From: Opitutaceae bacterium
GTDB taxonomy: Bacteria; Verrucomicrobiota; Verrucomicrobiia; Opitutales; Opitutaceae
Assembly (NCBI GenBank): GCA_025355125.1
Contig: JANXLP010000063.1
Coordinates: forward strand, 1 to 36,707
DNA: 36,707 nucleotides
Reading direction: 5' to 3'
Part shown: piece by piece, positions 30,331-36,707 of the stretch
Numbering within the stretch: the stretch's first letter is position 1
Layout: the number at the start of each line of letters is the position of its first letter
The notes under the pieces: generated by a model
Seen by the model: the letters and a program-made list of their open reading frames with translations, nothing else
Database searches by the model: none
Told to the model about the DNA's origin: nothing
Position numbers and translations under genes: made by a program

Positions 30331-31371
30331 ATGATGAAAATAAAATCCCTGCTGCTGTCCTGCGCTTTCGGCGCCCTGATGACGGGTCTCTCCTCGCTCC
30401 GGGCCGCCGACGTCTCCGCGCCGACGCACGACATGTATCTCTGCGTCACAATCAGCAGGAACTACGTGATCGGCTCCAAGCTTGTGACCGACAGCGGCGT
30501 CTATCGCCGCAATGCCGAAGGCGCTTTTCAGCATTTCGGTGTAAATTTTCCCTTTGTCCTAAACATCGCGTTTGATCCCCGTGATCGCAAGCGGTGCTAC
30601 GCCGTCTGCATCAACGGCGTCCTGCAATCGACCGATGGCGGCGTCACGTGGGGCATCGGCAACAGTTGGGACATGACCGAGGCGAAGGATGTCTGCATCG
30701 ATCCCAACCTGCCCGATCACGTTTACCTCGCGCTCCCCGACGGCGTCGCCGTCACCACGGATCGCGGTGCGACGTGGGTGCGTCAGGAAAAAGGCCTGCC
30801 CGAGCGCGGCAAATACACGCAGACGATTCACGTGGATCGCACGAAGGCCGGTCGCGTGCTCGCCGGTTGTGAAGCGGGTATCTATCTCACCGAAAACGGC
30901 GCCAAATCGTGGCGCCGAGTTCTACCGACCACTGAGACCGTTACTGACATCCAGCAATCTCCGCACGATCCGAAACTTTGGTATGCGACGACCCAGGCCG
31001 AGGGCCTGCAGGTCTCCCGCGATGGCGGCGCGACGTGGAAGCAGGTCGCCGCGATCCCCTCGGCCGAGGCGATCTACAACATCGCATTCGACGCCACCAA
31101 CGCGCGCCGCATGGCGATTTCCAGTTGGGTTTACGGCGTGTTCACGACGGAGGACGGCGGCGAGACTTGGGTGGAGCGCAATGCCGGCCTGTCGGCGGAG
31201 CACACCGCTTTCCGCGTCGGTATCGACCCCGATAACGGCCGCCTCTACGTGAGTCTTTACCGCGAGGCGATGCTCGCCTCCGACGACTTTGGTCGCTCGT
31301 GGAAAAACGTCGCCAGCCTCGAGGGTGCGACCGTTTACAACTACGTCTTCGTTTCCAAGACGGCGAAGTGA
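30331..31371 (+). CDS. Exported Asp-box beta-propeller protein, copy A
   Basis: The 346-aa protein has a Sec signal peptide (MMKIKSLLLSCAFGALMTGL, cleavage near LRA-ADV). Asp-box (S/T.D.G.TW) turns recur in the mature part: QSTDGGVTW, TTDRGATW, LTENGAKSW, SRDGGATW, TTEDGGETW and SDDFGRSW, the mark of sortilin/sialidase/BNR-type propellers. The sequence RNYVIGSK.V...GVY begins the mature fold. A catalytic triad cannot be assigned. The gene is 25 bp from the following toroid gene and is closely similar to copy B. It likely acts in the periplasm or on the cell surface on a glycan or as a binding partner of the toroid. Confidence 0.8.
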   Translation: MMKIKSLLLSCAFGALMTGLSSLRAADVSAPTHDMYLCVTISRNYVIGSKLVTDSGVYRRNAEGAFQHFGVNFPFVLNIAFDPRDRKRCYAVCINGVLQSTDGGVTWGIGNSWDMTEAKDVCIDPNLPDHVYLALPDGVAVTTDRGATWVRQEKGLPERGKYTQTIHVDRTKAGRVLAGCEAGIYLTENGAKSWRRVLPTTETVTDIQQSPHDPKLWYATTQAEGLQVSRDGGATWKQVAAIPSAEAIYNIAFDATNARRMAISSWVYGVFTTEDGGETWVERNAGLSAEHTAFRVGIDPDNGRLYVSLYREAMLASDDFGRSWKNVASLEGATVYNYVFVSKTAK

Positions 31372-31396
31372 ACCGCAACCCGCGCTCCCCTGATCT

Positions 31397-33289
31397 ATGA
31401 AGACCCCATCTTTTTCGCTCGCCGTCCTCTCCGCACTTGTCGGTTTTTCCGCGGCATCGCTCTTTGCGCAGCCTTCGTTCAAAGGCCCCGTGCCGTCGCT
31501 CAAGCCCGTGGAACGCGCCGACCACCGTCGCACCGCCTACTTTGACCGCATCGACGAGGTGCTCACGTGGCGCGCCGGCCCGGTGAAAGCCGATGCTCCG
31601 CTGATCACCGACATGGCGGTCATCGCTTCCAAACTCGCGCGCCGCGAAGACTCCGAGCTGTGCTCGCGCAGCGTGATCGCGCTGATGAAAGAACCCGGCA
31701 GCGGCCCGTTCTGGATGTTTCCCACCACGTGCATCGCCTACCTCGGCCAAGGCCAGTTGACGCCCGAAGCGCAGGTCGCGATTCGCAAGGCGTGGGGCTC
31801 GACGCTGCAGTTGCGCGGCGACACCGAGAATCACTGGGCGATGTATTACTCGTCGCTCTATCTGATGGCCCAGCTCTACCCCGACGAAGCGCCGGGCACG
31901 TGGTATTCCGGCAAAAGCTCGACGGCGAACTTGGTCGAGGCACGCGACTACCTCATCCATTGGATGGACCTCGCGACCACGATTGGCCAGGGCGAGTTCA
32001 ACCCCACCCACTACATCGGCGAGTATGCGATTCCGATGCTCTACCTCGCGACGTGGGCGAAGGACCCCGCGATGCGCGTGCGCAGCCACATGATGCTCGA
32101 CTGGCTGCTCGCGGATCACGCTGCCAACACCCTGCGCGGTGTCTTGCGCGGCGCCAACGCCCGCACCGACGACTCCTCGCTCATCGAGCGTTGGAACGCG
32201 TTGGCATCATTTTTCAGTTGGGTGATGTTCGGCAACACCCCCACGACTGCGGCCTACGGTGGCTGGGGCATCTACTTCGCCGCCGTCGCGAAAAACTACG
32301 AGTTGCCCGAGGTCATCTACCGCATCGCGACGGATCGCGACACCGATTACATCCAGCGCGATCTGAAGCGCACGCGCCGCCGCTGGCGCAACAGCGACGT
32401 GTCGATGGCCCCGATCTACAAGACGAGTTACATGCGCGCCGACTATGCGGTCGGCTCTTATCAGGGCGGGATCAGCGATCCGATTCAGGCGCATGTGTGG
32501 GATGTCACCTGGGCCGTCGCCGATCCTCGCGGCGTTCACAATACGATGTTCTCCATGCACCCGATTTCCTCGGGTTACGATATGCAGATGTATTTTACGG
32601 AGCTCCCCGACCAGATGATCAAGGGCGTCGCCAAAGAGGGAAAGCCCTCCTACGACACGCCCGACAAGCTCCTCGGCAGCTCGCGCTTCGAGCAGGTTTT
32701 CCAAGACCTCGACACCGTGATCGCGCTCTATGCCATTCCTCCCGGCACGCGCTTCCCTCACATCAACGGCTTCATCTCCGGCGATCTCGTCGGCCTCACT
32801 CAGGATGCCTCCGGCTGGATCTTCGCGCGCGGCGGCGATACCTTTTTGGCCTACCGTCCGCTCGCGCCCTATACGCTGGAGCCGCTCACGAAATATAAAT
32901 CCATGTGGACCGGCGAACGCGTCGCCAGCACCGACCAGCGCCTCGTGAGCCCGCATCTGAACAACGGCACCATCGTGCAGGCCGCGTCCGTGAGCGAGTT
33001 CAAGGACTACGCCGCCTTCCAAGCCGCCATTCGCGCGCTGCCGCTCACGTTCAAACTGGAGCCCACACCCACCGTCACGTTCAAAACCCTGCGCGGCAAA
33101 ACCGTCACCACCACCTACGGCGCCACGCCCGTCGTCGATGGCAAAAAGATCGACTACGCCGCCTGGAAACTTTTTCAAGGCCCCTACCTCAACGCCGAGA
33201 AGGGCTCGCGTAAACTCACCATCAGCCACGGCGCGCTCGAACGCGTGCTTGATTTCAACACCCTCACGATCACCGACCGCGTAAAATGA
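31397..33289 (+). CDS. Exported toroid-type protein, lyase-like, copy A (unknown function)
   Basis: The 630-aa protein has a Sec signal peptide (about 1-25, cleavage near LFA-QPS). An alpha-rich domain follows (about 30-330), with LRGDTENHWAMYYSSLYLMA and HWMDLATTIGQGEFNPTHYI. A beta-rich part (about 330-630) contains RRRWRNSDVSMAPIYKTSYM, YAVGSYQGG, IQAHVWDVTW, NTMFSMHP and LFQGPYLNAEKGSRKLTISH. An alpha toroid followed by a beta-sandwich, with conserved Tyr, Asn, Trp and His motifs, resembles polysaccharide lyases of the heparinase II/III or PL8-like folds, but I cannot place it in a known family. It is 25 bp downstream of propeller A and its last codons overlap propeller B (ATGA). Confidence 0.75.
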   Translation: MKTPSFSLAVLSALVGFSAASLFAQPSFKGPVPSLKPVERADHRRTAYFDRIDEVLTWRAGPVKADAPLITDMAVIASKLARREDSELCSRSVIALMKEPGSGPFWMFPTTCIAYLGQGQLTPEAQVAIRKAWGSTLQLRGDTENHWAMYYSSLYLMAQLYPDEAPGTWYSGKSSTANLVEARDYLIHWMDLATTIGQGEFNPTHYIGEYAIPMLYLATWAKDPAMRVRSHMMLDWLLADHAANTLRGVLRGANARTDDSSLIERWNALASFFSWVMFGNTPTTAAYGGWGIYFAAVAKNYELPEVIYRIATDRDTDYIQRDLKRTRRRWRNSDVSMAPIYKTSYMRADYAVGSYQGGISDPIQAHVWDVTWAVADPRGVHNTMFSMHPISSGYDMQMYFTELPDQMIKGVAKEGKPSYDTPDKLLGSSRFEQVFQDLDTVIALYAIPPGTRFPHINGFISGDLVGLTQDASGWIFARGGDTFLAYRPLAPYTLEPLTKYKSMWTGERVASTDQRLVSPHLNNGTIVQAASVSEFKDYAAFQAAIRALPLTFKLEPTPTVTFKTLRGKTVTTTYGATPVVDGKKIDYAAWKLFQGPYLNAEKGSRKLTISHGALERVLDFNTLTITDRVK

Positions 33290-34368
33290 AAACCCTACGT
33301 CAAATTTCATTCAAAAGTGGGGCGGACTTCAGTCCGCTCTCAAAGGCGCTCCAAGGCGGACTTAAGTCCGCCCTACTCGGACTCGTCATCGCCGCGGCAT
33401 CCGCCGCGTCCTCCGTCGCCGTGCCCGCGTATGATTTTTTCATCTGCGCGAATATTAACCGCAACTACGTCATCGGTTCAAAGATCGTCACGACCAACGG
33501 CATCTTTCAGCGCGCCGCCGCCGGCGACTGGCAACACCTCGGCTACAACGACACCGGCATCAGCGCGCTCGCCTTCGATCCCCGCGACCGGAACGTCATC
33601 TACACGACCGGCAACAACGGTCTCTGGCGCAGCCTCGATGGCGGCAAGTCGTGGCGCATGTGCAACGACTGGACGATGACCGAGGCCCGCGACGTCGCGG
33701 TCGATCCGCACGCGCCCGATCACGTTTACCTCGCACTGCCCGACGGCCTCGCCGCCTCTACCGATCGCGCGCAGACGCTCGTGCGCCGCGAAAACGGCCT
33801 GCCCGCCCGCGGCAAATACACGCAGGTGGTAAAGGTGGATCGCACCCGCGCCGGCCGCGTGCTGCTCGGCTGCGAACGCGGAGTCTATCTCACCGAAAAC
33901 GGCGCCGAACTCTGGCGCCAGGTTTTGCCGACGAAGGAAATGGTCCTCGACCTCCAGCAGTCGCCCCACGACCCGCAGGTGTGGATCGCGGTTACCCAAA
34001 GCGTGGGTGCATGGCGCTCCACAGATGGCGGCTTGACGTGGGCCCAACTCCCCGGCGTCCCGCTCACCCATCCGCTCTACAACGTCACCTTCGACGTCAC
34101 CGATGCGAAGCGCCTCGCCATCGGCAGCTGGGGCCTCGGCGCGCTCACGAGCGAAGACGGCGGCCAGACCTGGGTGGATCGCAACGCCGGTCTGCCCGAG
34201 CCTCATCGCGTGTGTCGCGTCGGCGTCGATCCCAGCGGCCAACTCTACGCGAGTGTCGTCGGTGCGACGCTCTTCGTCTCGGCCGATTTCGGCCGCACGT
34301 GGAAGCCCGATTCGCTCGCCGGCTCGGTCGTGAATAAATTTCTCCTGCAGCCCAAGAGCGTGAAGTAA
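33286..34368 (+). CDS. Exported Asp-box beta-propeller protein, copy B
   Basis: The 360-aa paralog of propeller A keeps the order of Asp-boxes (RSLDGGKSW, LTENGAELW, RSTDGGLTW, TSEDGGQTW, SADFGRTW), with the second degenerate (STDRAQTLV). Mature start YDFFICANINRNYVIGSKIV matches copy A. The signal peptide is quite different: MKTLRQISFKSGADFSPLSK, then ALQGGLKSALLGLVIAAASA. The middle of it (GADFSPLSKALQGGLKSALL) is encoded by a REP doublet. The start is fixed by the ATGA overlap with the preceding stop and by the absence of another Met before the h-region. The toroid B gene follows after 18 bp. Confidence 0.8.
   Translation: MKTLRQISFKSGADFSPLSKALQGGLKSALLGLVIAAASAASSVAVPAYDFFICANINRNYVIGSKIVTTNGIFQRAAAGDWQHLGYNDTGISALAFDPRDRNVIYTTGNNGLWRSLDGGKSWRMCNDWTMTEARDVAVDPHAPDHVYLALPDGLAASTDRAQTLVRRENGLPARGKYTQVVKVDRTRAGRVLLGCERGVYLTENGAELWRQVLPTKEMVLDLQQSPHDPQVWIAVTQSVGAWRSTDGGLTWAQLPGVPLTHPLYNVTFDVTDAKRLAIGSWGLGALTSEDGGQTWVDRNAGLPEPHRVCRVGVDPSGQLYASVVGATLFVSADFGRTWKPDSLAGSVVNKFLLQPKSVK
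33317..33376. repeat. REP doublet inside the propeller B signal-peptide codons
   Basis: Two 21-bp inverted arms lie at 33317-33337 and 33356-33376 with an 18-bp spacer. Each arm has a foot, GTGG or GTAG, then GGCGGACT-TC/TA-AGTCCGC, itself a small hairpin. The arms differ at two positions. Compare the near-identical element at 36300-36361, at the same 31-bp distance from the ATG. Confidence 0.85.
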
Positions 34369-34386
34369 CCCCCCCGCCGACCCGCC

Positions 34387-36273
34387 ATGAAACGCCCGCT
34401 TTTTTCCCTTTTCGTCTTCGTCGTCGCTGCGATCACCGCCTCGGCCCAACCTTCCTTCGAGGCCGCGCCGCCCTCGACCGCGCCGGTGCTTGATGCCAAG
34501 CAACGCCGCGCCGAATACCTGCACCGTGTCGATGAGGCCCTCACTTGGGCCGCCGGCGGCGGCCAGGCCAAGACCGATGACCCTGCCAAGCTCGATCTCG
34601 CCATGATCGCGGCGAAGATTGTGCGCGGCGAAGATCTTGCCGGCTGCTCGCAGCGCGTGATCACGCTCATGAAGGAGCCCGGCACCGGCCCGTTCTGGAT
34701 GTTCCCGACCGTCTGCATCGCCTACCTCGGCCGCGACAAGCTCACGCCCGAGGCCCTGGCCTCGATCCGCACCGCATGGCGCACGACGCGCCAGCTTCGC
34801 GGGGACACGGAGAACCATTGGTCGATGTATTACCTTTCGCTCTACCTCATGGCCGAACTCTATCCCAACGAGCCCGCCGAGACGTGGTATTCCGGCAAAT
34901 CATCCGCCGAGAATCTCGCCGAGGCGCGGGCCTACCTCATCCACTGGATGGATCTCACCACCACGGTCGGTCAGGGCGAATTCAACACCACGAATTACAT
35001 CGGTGAATATGTGATTCCCCTCCAGTTCCTCGCCAACTGGGCCAAGGACCCCGAGATGAAACAGCGCGGCAAGATGATGCTCGATTGGTTCTTCGCCGAA
35101 CTCGCCGTCAGCACCCTCAACGGTGTCCTTCGCGGCCCTAACTCCCGAGCCGACGAAGGCTCGATCATAGAGCGCTGGCAGTCGATGTCCTCGTATTTCA
35201 GCTGGCTCCTCTTCGGCAACACTCCGCCCACTTCGGGTTACAGCGGCTGGGGTCTCTACTTCGTGCCACTCGCCAAAAACTACGAGTTGCCCGAGGTGAT
35301 CTATCGCATCGCGACCGACCGGCCCACCGAGTTTTTGCAACGCGACCGCGCACGCGTTCGCCGTTTCTGGCGCTACAGCGACGAACTTTCGCCGCCGGTG
35401 TATAAGACCAATTACGTCCGCAAAGATTACGCCGTGGGCTCGACCACCGGCGGCCGGATGGACCCGATTCAGGCGCACGTGTGGGATGTCACCTGGGTTG
35501 AGGCCGATCCGCGCCGGAAACATCCCACGATATTCTCCCTGCATCCGCACTCCGCGCCCGAGGCCATGATGGCCACCTTCGTCACGAATCCCGAACCGAT
35601 GATCAAGGACGTCACCTTCGAGGGAAAGCCGTCCTACGATTCTCCTGACAAGACCATGGGCTGCTCGCCCTACGAGCGCGTGTTCCAAGACCTCGACACC
35701 GTGATCGCGCTCTACGACATCCCGGTCGGCACGCGTTTCCCCCAAATAAACGGCTTCTTCTCGAAAGACCTCCTCAACGTCACCGAGGACAAATCCGGCT
35801 GGATCTTCGCCCAGGGTGGCCGCACCTACCTGGCCTACCGCCCGCTCGCCGGTTACGAGTGGATCAAGTATCTCCACTACACGAGCGGTTGGGCCAAGAC
35901 GCGCCTCGATCTCGGTGGCCGCCTTCTCATCAGCCCGCATTTGAAAAACGGCACCATCGTGCAAGCCGCGAGCATGAGTGAGTTCAAAGACTTCGCCGCC
36001 TTCCAAGCCGCCATCAACGCGCTCCCACTCACGTTCAATCTCGAGCCCACGCCCTCCGTGCAGTTCACGAGCCTGCGCGGTAAAAAGATCACGTTCACTT
36101 ACGGCCAGACGCCGGTCGTGGACGGCCGCGCGATCGACTATTCGAAGTGGAAACTTTTCGAGGGCCCGTATCTCAACGCCGAGATCGGTGGCCGCAAACT
36201 CACCCTCACGCACGGCCAGCTCGAGCGCGTGCTTGATTTCAACACCCTCAAGGTCACCGACCGCGTGAAATGA
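34387..36273 (+). CDS. Exported toroid-type protein, lyase-like, copy B (unknown function)
   Basis: The 628-aa paralog of the copy A toroid has a Sec signal (MKRPLFSLFVFVVAAITASA, cleavage before QPS). Conserved blocks are LRGDTENHWSMYYLSLYLMA, HWMDLTTTVGQGEFNTTNYI, VRRFWRYSDELSPPVYKTNY, YAVGSTTGG, IQAHVWDVTW, ERVFQDLDTVIALYDIP and LFEGPYLNAEIGGRKLTLTH. The block around GDTENHW and the Tyr in VYKTNYVRKDYAVGS are the most conserved and are candidate catalytic sites. As in copy A, the stop overlaps the next ATG (ATGA). No recognised family; a role in cleaving or binding a glycan outside the cytoplasm is inference. Confidence 0.75.
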   Translation: MKRPLFSLFVFVVAAITASAQPSFEAAPPSTAPVLDAKQRRAEYLHRVDEALTWAAGGGQAKTDDPAKLDLAMIAAKIVRGEDLAGCSQRVITLMKEPGTGPFWMFPTVCIAYLGRDKLTPEALASIRTAWRTTRQLRGDTENHWSMYYLSLYLMAELYPNEPAETWYSGKSSAENLAEARAYLIHWMDLTTTVGQGEFNTTNYIGEYVIPLQFLANWAKDPEMKQRGKMMLDWFFAELAVSTLNGVLRGPNSRADEGSIIERWQSMSSYFSWLLFGNTPPTSGYSGWGLYFVPLAKNYELPEVIYRIATDRPTEFLQRDRARVRRFWRYSDELSPPVYKTNYVRKDYAVGSTTGGRMDPIQAHVWDVTWVEADPRRKHPTIFSLHPHSAPEAMMATFVTNPEPMIKDVTFEGKPSYDSPDKTMGCSPYERVFQDLDTVIALYDIPVGTRFPQINGFFSKDLLNVTEDKSGWIFAQGGRTYLAYRPLAGYEWIKYLHYTSGWAKTRLDLGGRLLISPHLKNGTIVQAASMSEFKDFAAFQAAINALPLTFNLEPTPSVQFTSLRGKKITFTYGQTPVVDGRAIDYSKWKLFEGPYLNAEIGGRKLTLTHGQLERVLDFNTLKVTDRVK

Positions 36274-36707
36274 AAACCCTACGCCATGCCTGCTCCGAAA
36301 GTAGGGCGGACTTCAGTCCGCTCTCCCGGGCGATGCTGGGCGGACTGAAGTCCGCCCTACTGCTGGCGACCGCGCTTTGTTTCTCGACGACGCTCTGCGC
36401 GCAGGCGACGCCCGCGCCGTTGCCCGTGGTGACCGAGCTGCTCGCGGATCGCTCCGGTTATGAGTTGCTCGGCCGGCTCTGCGACGATTTCGGCGGGCGC
36501 CTCACCGGCAGCCCCGCGAGCGAGGGTGCGATGAAGGCACTCATCAAAGAACTGAGCGCGCTCGGTCTCAAACCCGAGCAGCAGAAATTCACGATGCCGG
36601 GCTGGGTGCGGGGCGACGACGAGGTGACGCTGCTCGCGCCGTTGCCCTCGCCGCGCCGTCTGCGCGTGGCCGCGCTCTCCTACACGCAGCCGCACACGCC
36701 GTTCGAG
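36270..36707 (+). CDS. Exported M28-family metallopeptidase, N-terminus (runs off window)
   Basis: The 146 readable codons begin MKTLRHACSESRADFSPLSR and continue AMLGGLKSALLLATALCFST to a signal-peptidase site near CAQ-ATP. The mature start VTELLADRSGYELLGRLCDD and the motif FGGRLTGSPASEGAMK, then LGLKPEQQKFTMPGWVRGDD, are typical of M28 zinc peptidases with an inserted PA domain (R.TGS near the N-terminus). Metal ligands lie beyond the window. The ATG overlaps the toroid B stop. The signal peptide carries the same REP-encoded segment as propeller B. Confidence 0.8.
   Translation, partial: MKTLRHACSESRADFSPLSRAMLGGLKSALLLATALCFSTTLCAQATPAPLPVVTELLADRSGYELLGRLCDDFGGRLTGSPASEGAMKALIKELSALGLKPEQQKFTMPGWVRGDDEVTLLAPLPSPRRLRVAALSYTQPHTPFE
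36300..36361. repeat. REP doublet inside the M28 peptidase signal-peptide codons
   Basis: Two 22-bp perfect inverted arms (36300-36321 and 36340-36361) flank an 18-bp spacer. The arm is A, then GTAG, then GGCGGACTTCAGTCCGC. The GTAG foot plus hairpin is the signature of REP elements. The element starts 31 bp after the ATG, as in propeller B. Confidence 0.9.

Noticed and set aside
33286..33400. Later start for propeller B that avoids the REP-encoded residues
   Set aside because: No ATG or plausible GTG/TTG lies between the REP and the hydrophobic core that would leave a positively charged n-region, and the ATGA overlap supports the upstream start.

Overview
The window looks like a chromosomal segment of a high-GC Verrucomicrobiota bacterium, most likely Opitutaceae. 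The clues are a very large TonB-dependent receptor with a coiled-coil/poly-Thr N-terminal extension, lipase-maturation-factor proteins, many Sec/Tat-exported enzymes of glycan type, a DUF6807 (PmoA-like) protein next to a GH78-like enzyme, and few clear Shine-Dalgarno sequences. The taxon is inferred from gene content; no rRNA or marker gene is present. I saw no tRNA, rRNA or CRISPR array.

Layout. 1-4.1 kb is a scarred region: the start of an IS1182-like transposase, a decapitated nucleotidyltransferase gene, a complete IS66-family element, and a radical-SAM gene whose 3' end is cut exactly at the IS end. 4.1-10.9 kb is ordinary accessory chromosome: an Lgt-like membrane protein, three palindromes at an exact 57-bp period, an exported alpha/beta hydrolase, a three-repeat DUF4177-like protein, a LolD/MacB-type ABC transporter pair and a lipoprotein. 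10.9-15.4 kb (minus strand) holds two tandem lipase-maturation-factor/Sel1 fusion genes. 15.4-17.9 kb is a patch of debris: a REP doublet, a UPF0175/DUF3368 toxin-antitoxin pair whose toxin lacks its first catalytic Asp, a 3' scrap of an ABC permease, an AbiEii-like nucleotidyltransferase and the 3' remnant of a second TonB receptor.

17.9-36.7 kb looks like a glycan or glycoconjugate utilisation locus. A minus-strand arm holds a LacI-type regulator, a TonB receptor and a xylose-isomerase-like TIM barrel. CTGAAA-N(0-1)-TTTCAG palindromes sit in front of both the regulator and the TIM-barrel gene. The plus-strand arm holds a GH78-like enzyme, a DUF6807 protein and a Tat-exported class-V aminotransferase (coupled starts). 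After a reverse-strand exported RidA come two copies of a two-gene cassette, each an exported Asp-box propeller followed by an exported toroid-type protein, and then the start of an exported M28 peptidase. The toroid function is unknown; a lyase-like role is inference.

Most notable: (i) the start regions of two unrelated exported proteins (propeller B and the M28 peptidase) contain the same REP doublet, read in frame as part of the signal peptide; (ii) the duplicated propeller/toroid cassette; (iii) an exported PLP enzyme beside an exported RidA; (iv) the strictly periodic palindromes near 5.0 kb; (v) an Lgt paralog lacking the usual His, beside a truncated Tes-like radical SAM gene.
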